Shown: one piece after another, positions 53,673 through 62,872 of the stretch
Layout of the letters: every line of letters starts with the position of its first letter
Numbering within the stretch: the first letter of the stretch is position 1
NCBI RefSeq assembly: GCF_003355005.1
Contig: NZ_CP029985.1
Location: 930,001 to 994,000 of the forward strand
Direction: 5' to 3'
Origin: Sphingomonas sp. FARSPH
Lineage (GTDB): Bacteria; Pseudomonadota; Alphaproteobacteria; Sphingomonadales; Sphingomonadaceae
Length of the DNA: 64,000 nt
The notes under the pieces: generated by a model
Seen by the model: only the letters and a program-made list of their open reading frames with translations
Database searches by the model: none
Told to the model about the DNA's origin: nothing
Position numbers and translations under genes: made by a program

Positions 53673-56549
53673 ATGAGAACAGCACCGCTGAACGTGCGAG
53701 TCCGGGCCGTCAGGCTGCTTCTGATCGGCGCAAGCCTGGCATCGATGACGACAGGGGCCTGGGCGCAGGTCGCCTCGCCTCCCCCCGCCGGCGCGACGCC
53801 GGCCGATCCGGAGGTCGTGGCCGATCCCGCGACCAGCCTGGCCTCGTCGACCGAACAGGCGACGGCCGATGCCGCCGAGCCCGCCCCCGGCACGGATATC
53901 GTGGTCACCGGTTCCCGGATCGGGCGGACGGGCTTTACCGCACCGACCCCGGTCACGTCGCTGAGCGAGCAGCAACTGGTGCAAGCCGCCCCCTCGACGG
54001 TCGCCGAATCGCTCCGCACGCTGCCCGCGCTGGTCAACACGTCGGGACCGCAGCGTAACTCGGGTACGGTGAACGGCGGGCAGAGCTTCCTCGATCTTCG
54101 CTCGCTCGGTCCCTCGCGGACGCTGACCCTCGTCGACGGGCGCCGGTTCGTCACCAGCGCGCTGACCGGCAGCGTCGACGTCAACCTGATTCCCGCCGCG
54201 CTCATCCAGCGGGTCGAGGTGGTGACGGGCGGCGCATCGGCGGCCTATGGATCGGATGCGGTCGCGGGCGTCGTCAACTTCATCCTCGACACCAATTATT
54301 CCGGTGCGAAGCTGGACGGCTATTACGGCTTCTCGCAACGCGGCGACAATCGCGAGGTCAAGCTGCAGGGCGCGCTCGGCACGGACTTCGCGGGCGGCCG
54401 CGGTCATGTCGTCGTCGCCGGCGAATTCTTCGACAATGACGGCGCGCTGCCGGGCAAGCGCGGCTGGTCGAGCCAGGGCAACAACTTCATCGCCGGCCCG
54501 GCCGGCGGCCCCCGGCAGATCTCGCGCAGCAACGTGCTGACCGTGGGCACCGTCGGCGGCATGTTCCTGACCGGAACCGGCGGCACGGCGGCGGCGAATG
54601 CCCAGTTCGCCGGCATCCAGTTCCTGCCGGACGGGTCCACCGCCCCGTACAGCTTCGGCTCCTACCGCTCGGGCGGGCAGCAGATCGGCGGCGACGGGAT
54701 CAACAGCGAGCTGATCCAGCAGCTCGTGCGTCCGCTCCAGCGCCGCAACGTCTTCGGCCGCGCGGAATATGAGGTGGCGACCAACACCAAGATCTTCGTC
54801 GAGGGTCTCTACGGGCGCAGCACCACGGATTACGTCAATGCCTATAACCGGCATCAGTTCGGCAATCCGCTGACGATCCGCGCCGACAATGCCTTCCTGC
54901 CCGCGGCGATCCGGGCGCAGGCGGCGGCGGCGGGCGTGACCGGCTTCACCTTCCTGCGCCACTCGGACGAACGCGGCTTCGTCCATACCGAGAACGACGC
55001 GCAGACCCAGCGCTACGTCGCCGGGGCGAAGGGCGCGTTCGGCGGCTGGAAGTGGGATGCCTATTACCAATATGGCTATTCCAAGCAGCAGACCGACATT
55101 CTGAACGTCGAGAACGTCCCGCGCTTTACCGCCGCGATCGACGCGGTGTTCAGTCCGACCGGCCAGATCGTCTGCCGCTCGACGCTGACCAATCCCGGCA
55201 ACGGCTGCGTGCCCTTCAATCCCTTCGGCGCGAACCGCGCGTCCGAGGCGGCGCTGGATTACGTGCTCGGCACGAGCAGCTCCACCTCGCGCCTTCGCCA
55301 GCATGTCGTCGCCGGCAACCTGTCGGGCAAGCTGCTCGACGGCTGGGCGGGCCCGATCTCGCTGGCCGTCGGCGGGGAATGGCGCCGCGAACAGGCCCGC
55401 GTGACGGCCGATCCCCTGTCCGTCGCCGGCGCCTATCTGTTCGGCAATCCCCAGCCCTGGTCGGGCGGCTACACCGTCAAGGAAGGCTATGTCGAAACGG
55501 TCGTCCCGCTGCTCGACAACTCGCCGCTCGGCAAGGACCTCGAGCTGAACGCCGCCGGGCGCGTCACCGACTACAGCACCAGCGGATCGATCTGGTCGTG
55601 GAAGGCCGGGCTCAGCTATACGCCGTTCGAGGGGCTGCGGCTGCGCGGCACCCGGTCGCGCGACATCCGCGCGCCCAACGTGTCCGAACTGTTCAACGCC
55701 GGCCGGATGCAGACGGCGTCGCCGACCGATCCGTTCCGCGGCGGTGCGATCGCGCAGGGCATCCCGGTGACCTTGGGCGGCAATCCCACCCTGAAGCCGG
55801 AGACCGCGCAGACGCTCACCGTCGGCCTCGTCGTCGAACCGACGCAGATCCCGCGCCTGTCCTTCTCGGTCGATTACTACAATATCCGCATCAAGGACGC
55901 GATCCAGACGGTGACGCCGCAGCAGTTGCTGGACCAGTGTTTCGCCGGCAATCAGCTCGCCTGCAGCCAGACGATCCGCGACGCCAACGGCGTGCTGACG
56001 CGCGTGCTGGGCATTCCGATCAACCTCGCGCTGCAACAGGCTCGCGGCGTCGACATGGAGCTGGCCTATCGGTTCGACCTGGGCAATCTGGTGGGTGACA
56101 ATTCGCGGCTCGCGCTGCGCGGCCTGGTCGCCTATCTCGACAAGCTGGAAAGCACCGTGCCCGGCTCGGCGCCGATCAACCGCGCCGGCGAAGTGGGGCT
56201 GAGCCCGACACCGCACTGGGCGGGCAATGCCTCGGCCAACCTGTCGAGCGACTTCGCCTCCTTCTACCTGCAAGGCCGGTTGATCGGCGGCGGTGCGTAT
56301 GACGTCACCAAGACCGCGGCGGATATCGACCTGCTGCATATCAAGCCGCAGGTCTATCTCGACGGCCAGATCAGCATGAAGCTGCCGCCCGCCAACGGGA
56401 AGGTCGAACTGTACCTGGATATCCGCAACATCCTGGATCACGATCCGCCCTTCGCGCCGGGCGCCGGCAATATCGCCATCGCGACCAACGCCGCCCTGTA
56501 TGATCTGGTCGGTCGCAACTTCCGCTTCGGTATGAGGATACGGCTGTGA
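53673..56549 (+). CDS. TonB-dependent receptor of the IclR-linked catabolic cluster
   Basis: AAGGAGGGG stands before ATG 53673, which opens a signal peptide (MRTAPLNVRVRAVRLLLIGASLASMTTGAWA-Q, cut near residue 31). The 958-residue receptor has a TonB box TDIVVTGSRIG, a plug with LVDGRRFV and RVEVVTGGASAAYGSDAVAGVVNFIL, and barrel elements typical of sphingomonad Oar/TBDR proteins (RDIRAPNVSELF, NPTLKPETAQT). It ends in RFGMRIRL, with Leu as last residue. Its TGA overlaps the GTG start of the hydrolase gene. It likely imports a small carbon source handled by the two exported hydrolases behind it. Confidence 0.9.
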   Translation: MRTAPLNVRVRAVRLLLIGASLASMTTGAWAQVASPPPAGATPADPEVVADPATSLASSTEQATADAAEPAPGTDIVVTGSRIGRTGFTAPTPVTSLSEQQLVQAAPSTVAESLRTLPALVNTSGPQRNSGTVNGGQSFLDLRSLGPSRTLTLVDGRRFVTSALTGSVDVNLIPAALIQRVEVVTGGASAAYGSDAVAGVVNFILDTNYSGAKLDGYYGFSQRGDNREVKLQGALGTDFAGGRGHVVVAGEFFDNDGALPGKRGWSSQGNNFIAGPAGGPRQISRSNVLTVGTVGGMFLTGTGGTAAANAQFAGIQFLPDGSTAPYSFGSYRSGGQQIGGDGINSELIQQLVRPLQRRNVFGRAEYEVATNTKIFVEGLYGRSTTDYVNAYNRHQFGNPLTIRADNAFLPAAIRAQAAAAGVTGFTFLRHSDERGFVHTENDAQTQRYVAGAKGAFGGWKWDAYYQYGYSKQQTDILNVENVPRFTAAIDAVFSPTGQIVCRSTLTNPGNGCVPFNPFGANRASEAALDYVLGTSSSTSRLRQHVVAGNLSGKLLDGWAGPISLAVGGEWRREQARVTADPLSVAGAYLFGNPQPWSGGYTVKEGYVETVVPLLDNSPLGKDLELNAAGRVTDYSTSGSIWSWKAGLSYTPFEGLRLRGTRSRDIRAPNVSELFNAGRMQTASPTDPFRGGAIAQGIPVTLGGNPTLKPETAQTLTVGLVVEPTQIPRLSFSVDYYNIRIKDAIQTVTPQQLLDQCFAGNQLACSQTIRDANGVLTRVLGIPINLALQQARGVDMELAYRFDLGNLVGDNSRLALRGLVAYLDKLESTVPGSAPINRAGEVGLSPTPHWAGNASANLSSDFASFYLQGRLIGGGAYDVTKTAADIDLLHIKPQVYLDGQISMKLPPANGKVELYLDIRNILDHDPPFAPGAGNIAIATNAALYDLVGRNFRFGMRIRL

Positions 56550-57559
56550 AGAAGATCGCTGTCACCACCGCATGTGCCCTCGCCGCCCTCGGCGGCGTGG
56601 CCATCCACGCCGCGCCCGAACATCGCGACCTGCCCAAACCGGTGCGCACCTATGCCGAGCTGATCCGCGAAACCGGGCTGAGCACGCCCGCGGCGATCGC
56701 CTATGGCCGGATGGCCGTCGACGTCGGCGGCAAGGATTGGCCGACCACCGTGTCCTTTCGCTGCCACGCGACCGGTGGGCATGTCGTGTCCGGCCTGACG
56801 GCACCGCCCGCGACCAAGGTGTTCGACAACCTCTATTACGTCGGCGACGCGGACGTGTCGGCCTGGGCGCTCGACACGCCGGACGGCATCATCCTGATCG
56901 ACAGCCTCACCAACGCGAAGGATGCGCAGCACTACGTGGTCGACGGACTGCGCTCGGTCGGCCTCGACCCCGCCCGCATCCGCTATATCCTGGTCAGCCA
57001 TGAACATGGCGACCATTACGGCGGCGCGCCGCTGCTCCAGCAATTGTCGGGCGCACGCGTCGGGATGAGCGAGCCCGCCTGGCAGGGGCTGGAGCGGATG
57101 ACGAGTGCATCGCCGCTCGCCGCCTCGCCGCGACCCAAGCGCGACCTGGTCCTGAAGGACGGCGACACGGTGACGCTGGGCGGCGCGACCGTGACGGCGG
57201 TCGCGACGCCGGGTCATACGCCGGGCACGCTGTCGTTCATCCTGCCCGTGCAGCAGGGCGGCCAGACGCATATGGCGGCCTATTGGGGCGGCAACGGCTT
57301 CCCGGGGAAGCTGGAGGATCGCCGCACCTTCCTGACCGCGATCGATCATTTCGCCGACGCGACGACGCGCGCGAACGTGGACGTGGAACTCTCGTCGCAC
57401 GGCGATACCGACGATCTGGTCGCACGGCTGGCCAGGCGCCGCGCCGGCGCCAGGACCAACCCGTTCCTCGTCGGGCGGGAGAGCTACCTGCGCTTCGAGG
57501 AGGTCTACCGGCTGTGCAGCCGCGCCCGCATGGCGCAGGTCGGGGACACGCAAGGATGA
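56546..57559 (+). CDS. Exported metallo-beta-lactamase-fold hydrolase (subclass B3-like)
   Basis: This 337-residue protein starts at GTG 56546, overlapping the receptor stop. A signal peptide (MKKIAVTTACALAALGGVAIHA) sends it to the periplasm. The zinc site SHEHGDHYGG (His152, His154, Asp156, His157), TPGHTPGTLS (His224) and a later His give a complete binuclear centre of subclass B3 arrangement. An N-terminal extension before VFDNLYYVGDADVSAWAL matches B3-type enzymes. Substrates in this group include beta-lactams and lactones. Context with a receptor and an amidohydrolase suggests ring opening of an imported lactone or ester rather than drug resistance (inference). Confidence 0.85.
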   Translation: MKKIAVTTACALAALGGVAIHAAPEHRDLPKPVRTYAELIRETGLSTPAAIAYGRMAVDVGGKDWPTTVSFRCHATGGHVVSGLTAPPATKVFDNLYYVGDADVSAWALDTPDGIILIDSLTNAKDAQHYVVDGLRSVGLDPARIRYILVSHEHGDHYGGAPLLQQLSGARVGMSEPAWQGLERMTSASPLAASPRPKRDLVLKDGDTVTLGGATVTAVATPGHTPGTLSFILPVQQGGQTHMAAYWGGNGFPGKLEDRRTFLTAIDHFADATTRANVDVELSSHGDTDDLVARLARRRAGARTNPFLVGRESYLRFEEVYRLCSRARMAQVGDTQG

Positions 57560-58494
57560 GCGCGGACCTGTCGCGCCGGGCGCTGATCGGCGGCGCAGGG
57601 CTCGCCGTCCTCGGCGCCTGTGCCGGACCCAGCCGCCTGACGTCGCCCTTCTCCGTCGGGGCGGGGCCGCCGGCGCTGCGGGTGCCGCGCGGCGCGTGCG
57701 ACAGCCACATCCACATCATCGACCCGCGCTTTCCGGCGGTGCCGGGCTGGAAGGGCGAGCCGGTCAACGATGCGAGCGTCGCGGCGTACCGGCGCTTCCA
57801 GGCGAGGATCGGCACGCAACGCGTCGTGGTGGTCACGCCGTCCACCTATGGCGCGGACAATCGGGCGACGCTGGATGCGCTCGATCAGTTCGGCGCCGGC
57901 GCGCGCGGCGTGATCGTGATCGACAGCGACGCGCCGCCCGCCGATCCGGCGGGCATGACCGCCCGCGGCGTGCGCGGCATCCGCGTGAATTTCGTGTCGC
58001 CGCAACCCTGGGGCAAATCCGATCCGCGGCGCCTGATGGCGACCGCGCGCATCGCCGCGGCGCAGGGCTGGCATATCCAGATCTACGCCCGCGGGCCCCA
58101 GATCGCCGAGATGGAGGCGCTGCTCGCCGCCCTGCCCGTGCCGCTGATGATCGATCACCTCGGCGCGGTCGCGCCCGCGGACGGCGACGGCGCGGGCCAC
58201 GCCGCGATCCTGCGCCTGCTCGCCAACGGGCGCACCTGGCTCAAGCTGTCGGGTGCCTATATCTCCAGCGTGTCCGGCCCCGACTATCACGACCTCGACG
58301 GGATCGCGCAAAGCTACGTGCGCGCGGGGCCCGATCGTCTGGTGTGGGGAAGCGACTGGCCGCACCGGGGGCAGACCGGCCGGTTGCCGGACGATGCCGC
58401 GCTGCTCGATCTCCTGGGCCGCTGGGCGCCCGACGCGGCGGTGCGCGACCGCATCCTCGTCGACACGCCGAAGCGTTTCTACGGCTTCGACTGA
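57556..58494 (+). CDS. Exported amidohydrolase-2-family hydrolase (lactonase-like)
   Basis: This 312-residue TIM-barrel protein begins at ATG 57556 within the previous stop. The N-terminus SRRALIGGAGLAVLGAC has a twin-arginine-like start and a lipobox with Cys22, so it is probably a Tat-exported lipoprotein or periplasmic protein. CDSHIHIIDP (His51, His53) opens the barrel, MIDHLGA supplies another metal or substrate His, and WGSDWPH the conserved Asp. The family includes 2-pyrone-4,6-dicarboxylate lactonase and several sugar lactonases. Its end overlaps the convergent iclR gene by 16 bases. Confidence 0.85.
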   Translation: MSADLSRRALIGGAGLAVLGACAGPSRLTSPFSVGAGPPALRVPRGACDSHIHIIDPRFPAVPGWKGEPVNDASVAAYRRFQARIGTQRVVVVTPSTYGADNRATLDALDQFGAGARGVIVIDSDAPPADPAGMTARGVRGIRVNFVSPQPWGKSDPRRLMATARIAAAQGWHIQIYARGPQIAEMEALLAALPVPLMIDHLGAVAPADGDGAGHAAILRLLANGRTWLKLSGAYISSVSGPDYHDLDGIAQSYVRAGPDRLVWGSDWPHRGQTGRLPDDAALLDLLGRWAPDAAVRDRILVDTPKRFYGFD

Positions 58495-59210
58495 GCGAAG
58501 GCGCCGAACGTGGTGAGGTCGGCGCCCAGCGTCCGGCTCATGCGGATCGCCGCGTCCATGATCGGATTCTCGATCCGCTTCGCCGCATCATAGGTGAGGC
58601 GCGACGAAGGTCCGGTGATGCTGAGCGCCCCCACCAGCCGGTCGCCCTGCCCCAGGATCGGCAGCGACACCGAGGCCGTGTGCGGATTGGTGGCGCCCGC
58701 CGTATAGAGCGGAACGGCGGGGATCGGCGGTCGCTCGTCGGGCCAGTGGCGGAACAGCTTCAGGATCTGCGCGGACGAGGCATTGTCCAGCGGGCGATAC
58801 GACCCCGGCGTGATGTCGAGGCGCAGCGCCTGGGGGGAATTCGCCCTGAACTGGCAAAAGCGCTGGCCTTCCTGCTCGATGTAGAAGGCCGCCGTCTCGA
58901 GCGTCTGCTCGGCGAGCGCCTGCAGCATCGGCACGATCACCGCGTCCAGCCCCTGCGATGCACTGTAGATGCTGTGCAGACGGTAGATCTCGCTGCCGAG
59001 CCGGTATTTGTTGTCGACCCGGATGACGAGGTTGGCCTGGCCGAGCGATGATAGTTGCCGCAGGATGGTACTCTTCACCAAACCCGTGCGCAGCGCGATT
59101 TCCGCGAGCGAAAGCGCATCGTCACCGTGGCGGAAGCACGTCAGGATCGTCAGCGCCCGCTGCGCCGAACTTGAGCCTCCATCAGACGGTTGCATGTTGT
59201 TCATCATCAT
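58479..59210 (-). CDS. IclR-family transcriptional regulator
   Basis: This 243-residue regulator has an N-terminal winged helix (SSAQRALTILTCFRHGDDALSLAEIALRTGLVKSTILRQLSSL, about 14-56) and a C-terminal IclR ligand domain (about 80-235) with SVSLPILGQGDRLVGALSITGPSSRL. ATG 59210 begins MMMNNMQPS; longer in-frame starts reach 59228. It is convergent with the amidohydrolase and, by position, the likely local regulator of both arms of the cluster. IclR proteins often sense aromatic acids or small organic acids (family knowledge). Confidence 0.88.
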   Translation of the reverse strand: MMMNNMQPSDGGSSSAQRALTILTCFRHGDDALSLAEIALRTGLVKSTILRQLSSLGQANLVIRVDNKYRLGSEIYRLHSIYSASQGLDAVIVPMLQALAEQTLETAAFYIEQEGQRFCQFRANSPQALRLDITPGSYRPLDNASSAQILKLFRHWPDERPPIPAVPLYTAGATNPHTASVSLPILGQGDRLVGALSITGPSSRLTYDAAKRIENPIMDAAIRMSRTLGADLTTFGAFAQSKP

Positions 59211-59362
59211 GCTCTGCCGAACGCGCACGAAATACGCAACGCGTGGCTGTGGCCAAAACCAATCGCCTCTGCTGGTCTCTGGAATACTCCCTTCGGTAGC
59301 CTACGGGAATCCCGAAAGGTTTGATCGCAGTTGAGCAACCCTACCGGGAGCGAACCAGCGAT

Positions 59363-59423
59363 TTGGTGGCCCTACCCCAGCATCACCCGATTGCCAGCCG
59401 GTGCATTTGGTTTGACGGAAGCC
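59363..59423. repeat. Diverged block shared with 3258-3312
   Basis: TTGGTGGCCCTACCC (59363-59377) matches 14 of 15 bases of 3258-3272. After a spacer of different length both copies continue with GTGCATT and then a TGAC-x-GA-x-GCC-like stretch. Both copies lie in gene-free DNA near TonB receptor genes. The nature of the element is unknown. Confidence 0.35.
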
Positions 59424-59493
59424 CGCAGTCCTGCTGCGGGTCCGCCCACCGCCGATGCGAAAATCATCGCCCCAGTTTTCGTAACCAGCCAAA

Positions 59494-59520
59494 GCGGCAC
59501 GCGGCGTAACCACGTGCCGC
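59494..59520 (-). terminator. Hairpin terminator after the RidA-like gene
   Basis: GCGGCACG (59494-59501) and CGTGCCGC (59513-59520) form a perfect 8-base stem with an 11-base loop, 12 bases after the RidA-like stop codon. On the minus strand a short TTT follows, so this is a plausible weak intrinsic terminator. Confidence 0.5.
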
Positions 59521-59532
59521 CCGACAGCGCGC

Positions 59533-60036
59533 TTACTTCGCGGCCGTAGCCTCGATCTCGACGAGGAACGCTGGACCTGCAAGCGCGGCGACCTGGACGG
59601 TGGAGCGCGCGACGGTGGCAGGGTTGTCTGCGGTGCCGAAAAACTGCTTGAAGCCATCGTTCATGCCGGCAAAGTCCATCTTGTTGCCAAGCTTCGGATC
59701 GCCCGCGACGAACACGGTGAGTTTGATCAGGTCGGCCATCGTATAGCCATGCTCGGCAAGGATCGCCTTGATCTTGCCGAGGACGCTCACCGTCTGCGTC
59801 TTGGTGTCGCCGAAATCGGCGATGCTCAGCTGCGCGGGCGGCACCTTCTTGGTCGGGTCCAGCGGCGCTGCGAGCTGTCCGCTGAGATAGAGGGTCGTCG
59901 CCCCGGGCTTCACCGTCACCGATTGCAGGATCAGCGCGGGCGGCGGGCTCGGATGTTTGACGACGGTTTGCGCCATCGCCGGCGATGAGACGCTCGCCAT
60001 GGCGATGGTGGCATAAGCGAAAGAAACCAAGCGCAT
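59533..60036 (-). CDS. RidA/YjgF-family protein with signal peptide
   Basis: This 167-residue protein has an export signal (MRLVSFAYATIAMASVSSPAMA-Q, cut near 22), then a full RidA domain: LYLSGQLA, QTVSVLGKIKAILAEHGYTMADLIKLTVFVAGD, and the C-terminal TVARSTVQVAALAGPAFLVEIEATA with the ring-binding Arg in the ARSTV stretch. Cytoplasmic RidA hydrolyses reactive enamines and imines; an exported form is less usual and could act on imines made in the periplasm. It lies 20 bases after the TonB receptor gene. The amine oxidase upstream in the same direction would produce imines (inference). Confidence 0.87.
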   Translation of the reverse strand: MRLVSFAYATIAMASVSSPAMAQTVVKHPSPPPALILQSVTVKPGATTLYLSGQLAAPLDPTKKVPPAQLSIADFGDTKTQTVSVLGKIKAILAEHGYTMADLIKLTVFVAGDPKLGNKMDFAGMNDGFKQFFGTADNPATVARSTVQVAALAGPAFLVEIEATAAK

Positions 60037-60056
60037 GATGGTCGATCTCCAGGATG

Positions 60057-62678
60057 TCAGAAGGATACGTTTATCCGGGCGTAATAATATCCGCCGTTGA
60101 TGCCGTACGGGCTGAAGGTAAGCGGTGCATCCAGCACGTTGCCACCGTTGACCAGCGTCAGGTTGGTCGTCCCCGGCACTAGCGGAACGGTCGGCGGTCG
60201 TTTGTTGAAGACGTTGTTCGCGCCCACCGCCAGGCTAAGATCGGACGTTATATCGTAATTGAGTTCGATATCGCCGATGAATGCGGTGCCGATCGTCTGC
60301 TTGTAATAGGTGCCGCCATCGGGGGTTAGCTGTGCCGACGATTTGCCATAAACGGTGCCGCGCAGCGTCGCCGAGAATTTGTCCAGCGTGTAAAGCACCG
60401 AGGAGATCACCTTAACCCGCGGCGATGCCGTTTCGATATTGGCCTGCGCGCCGAGATCGAACAGCGGGATCGCCTGTCCGGTACGCGGATTGGTCAGCGT
60501 CACCGGCGCGGCGATCAGCTTGGTGAGCTTGGTTTCGTTGTAATTGCCCGAGATCGTCCAGTTCGCCTTACCGCAATCGCCGAAATCCGTGGCGTAGCTG
60601 ACGACGAGGTCGACGCCGCGGGTGCGGGTGTTGGCACCGTTGGTGAAGATGTTGATGCCCGTCTGGCTGACCGTCGGATCCAGCACGTTGCCGTTGGCGA
60701 TGATTGCCCGCGTCACGATCGGGAAGTTCACGGCGCCGCCGCTGCCGAAGATCGACCCGGTGCCGAGGATGCGGTCGCGAATCCGCACCTGATAGGCGTC
60801 GAGCGTGATCGTAAGCCTGTCCACTGGACGGATGACAGTGCCGAGCGAGTAGTTGGTGGATTTTTCTGGCTTCAGGTTCTGGAAGCCGATGAGCTTCGCC
60901 GCGGCGGAGTTGGCGGGAAGCTGTACGAAGGCCGATGTCGGCGACACGTTGGTCGCCGAATAGAAGGATTCCGCCAGCGTCGGCGCGCGAAAACCGGTCG
61001 AAAACGTACCGCGCAGCGCGAACGCGTCGGAAAAGTCGTAGCGGCCGGTGCCCTTGTAGATGAACCGGCTGCCGAAATCGGAATAATGTTCGTAGCGGCC
61101 GGCGACGTCGAGCTTCAGCCCTTCGACCGGCACGGCGGCGACATCGCCATAGGCGGCGTGCGCATGGCGGCCGTGCACGCCCGCGTCGGAGGAGCGGAAG
61201 CCGGGATAGGACTGGCCGCCTTCCTTGTAGATCGACCCGGCATCGCCCGATCCGATCTGATAGATGTTCCGGCGATATTCGGCACCGAAGGCGAGGTTGA
61301 TCGGCTCCGCCAGTCCGGCGTCGATCTCATGCGTGAAATCGGCGTTGGCGGTGAATTCCGTCGATTTGAAGAAGCCGTCGTAGAAGCTGGTCGGCGTGAA
61401 GCCGGTATCGGCGAACAGCGAGGCGTTGGCGGAATTGACCGTATAGATTTCGGCCTTGTCCTGCCCGAACGTCGTCGACAGATCGTAATGAAATCCGCTC
61501 AGCATGCCGCGGACGCCGCCGGTGAACGCCATGTCCTCCTCGCGGATTTTCTCGCGCGGGATGAATCCGTTGGGTGGGCTGTCGCCCTCGGGATCGAAAT
61601 AGGTGGTGACGCCGGCGACCGTGCGCGACACGCGGGTGGGCACGCGGACGTTCTCGTTGGCGCTGGCGATCCGCCGGGAATAGGTGCCGAAGCTGTACAC
61701 CTCGCTGTCGCCGAAGTCGTATGCCGTATTGTATTGCAGGTTGGTCAGCCGCGACTGCGCATCCCCGTTGATCGAATTGACGTACGGAAAGCCGGCCATT
61801 CCCGGATACAATTGCCGCTGAATCGCGCTGATGCCGTAGGTCGTCGGCGTCGACAGCGGCAACAGCGTTCCGGTGGTGTCGGTAACGCGCCGATCGAGCC
61901 CGCCGATCCGGGTGAAGTCATGAAAGCGGTGAAAGGCGGTGACGTTGAAATACCCGCTGTCGCCCACCTTCGTCGCGAGGTGCAGCGTGCCCGCATAGGT
62001 ATCGCCGCCGACGTCGTAATTCTTGCCCGCGGTCACATAGCCGTCGCCGCCCTCCTTGTCGTCCTTGAGGATGATGTTGATGACGCCGGCGATCGCGTCG
62101 GAGCCGTATTGCGCAGCCGCACCATCCTCGAGCACCTCGATCCGCTTGATCGACGAGGGACTGATGAGATCGAGATCGGCGGTCGCGGCACCCTGATAGG
62201 GGCCGCCGAGGACGGCAAGGTTGGACGTGCCGTGACGCCGTTTGCCGTTGACGAGCACCAGCGTGTGATTCGGACTGAGTCCACGCAGTCGCGCCGACAG
62301 CGTCAGATTGGCGGTGTCGCCACCGAAGGCCTGCGCGGTGAACGACGGCACGAGCTGCGTCAGGACTTGGTTGAGGTTCGGCTGACCGACGTGGCTCAGC
62401 GTGTCGGCATCGAGCACCTTGATCGGTGCGGCGCTTTCCGCGGCAGTGATGCCGGTCGCGCGGGTGCCGGTGACGATGATATCGTTGCCCTGCTGCTGCC
62501 CCGCATCCGACACCAACGTCTGCTGCGTATCGGCGCCCGGTTCGACGGCGCTTGCAGCGATCGGCATGAGCACCGGCGCCGGCGCCTGTTGCGTGGCCTG
62601 GGCCCGTGCCGCGGTAGTGGACGCAATGAAAAGGATGGTCGCAAGAGCGATGCGTGACGTTCCCGTTTCGAAATCCAT
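60057..62678 (-). CDS. TonB-dependent receptor next to amine oxidase and RidA genes
   Basis: ATG 62678 opens a signal peptide (MDFETGTSRIALATILFIASTTAARA-Q, cut near 26). The 873-residue receptor has a TonB box NDIIVTGTR (65-73), a plug with LVLVNGKRRHGTS and IKRIEVLEDGAAAQYGSDAIAGVINIIL, and barrel motifs GFRAPTLAESF and LKPEKSTNYSLG. It ends in YYARINVSF with a terminal Phe. This plug type is common among receptors for small organic compounds in sphingomonads. An inverted repeat lies about 85 bases upstream. The amine oxidase and RidA neighbours suggest an amine or amino-acid-derived cargo (inference). Confidence 0.9.
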   Translation of the reverse strand: MDFETGTSRIALATILFIASTTAARAQATQQAPAPVLMPIAASAVEPGADTQQTLVSDAGQQQGNDIIVTGTRATGITAAESAAPIKVLDADTLSHVGQPNLNQVLTQLVPSFTAQAFGGDTANLTLSARLRGLSPNHTLVLVNGKRRHGTSNLAVLGGPYQGAATADLDLISPSSIKRIEVLEDGAAAQYGSDAIAGVINIILKDDKEGGDGYVTAGKNYDVGGDTYAGTLHLATKVGDSGYFNVTAFHRFHDFTRIGGLDRRVTDTTGTLLPLSTPTTYGISAIQRQLYPGMAGFPYVNSINGDAQSRLTNLQYNTAYDFGDSEVYSFGTYSRRIASANENVRVPTRVSRTVAGVTTYFDPEGDSPPNGFIPREKIREEDMAFTGGVRGMLSGFHYDLSTTFGQDKAEIYTVNSANASLFADTGFTPTSFYDGFFKSTEFTANADFTHEIDAGLAEPINLAFGAEYRRNIYQIGSGDAGSIYKEGGQSYPGFRSSDAGVHGRHAHAAYGDVAAVPVEGLKLDVAGRYEHYSDFGSRFIYKGTGRYDFSDAFALRGTFSTGFRAPTLAESFYSATNVSPTSAFVQLPANSAAAKLIGFQNLKPEKSTNYSLGTVIRPVDRLTITLDAYQVRIRDRILGTGSIFGSGGAVNFPIVTRAIIANGNVLDPTVSQTGINIFTNGANTRTRGVDLVVSYATDFGDCGKANWTISGNYNETKLTKLIAAPVTLTNPRTGQAIPLFDLGAQANIETASPRVKVISSVLYTLDKFSATLRGTVYGKSSAQLTPDGGTYYKQTIGTAFIGDIELNYDITSDLSLAVGANNVFNKRPPTVPLVPGTTNLTLVNGGNVLDAPLTFSPYGINGGYYYARINVSF

Positions 62679-62758
62679 GGACTGCCCCCAATAATGTCAG
62701 GTGAGCCCCGGCATCCCCGCCCCGTATATAATTTGGATTTTGACAAGTATCTTCATCC

Positions 62759-62775
62759 CCAAAGTCGGACTTTGG
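62759..62775. promoter_or_regulatory. Inverted repeat upstream of the receptor gene
   Basis: CCAAAGT-CGG-ACTTTGG is a perfect 7-base inverted repeat in an AT-rich gap (62679-62872), about 80 bases before the receptor start. Its position and symmetry suggest an operator; no regulator gene is near enough to name. Confidence 0.45.
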
Positions 62776-62872
62776 ACCAATATACTCCGCAATGTGAAAC
62801 TACTGTCATAATCTACGATAACGGATTCAATTCAACCGCAATCGTATTGCTGATCGTTACATCGATTAAATT

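Larger units (their letters stand above)
59211..59532. other. Intergenic region between iclR and the RidA-like gene
   Basis: These 322 bases contain the iclR promoter region, two CCCTACC-containing repeats (59331-59340 and 59370-59377), the block shared with 3258-3312, and a hairpin next to the RidA-like gene. I see no gene; short frames here lack a ribosome site and a coding-like base pattern. Confidence 0.6.

Noticed and set aside
56546..57559. Calling the metallo-beta-lactamase-fold protein a resistance enzyme
   Set aside because: The metal ligands fit subclass B3, but the gene is coupled to a TonB receptor and an amidohydrolase and lies in a cluster with an IclR regulator, which suggests catabolism. 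The substrate is left open.
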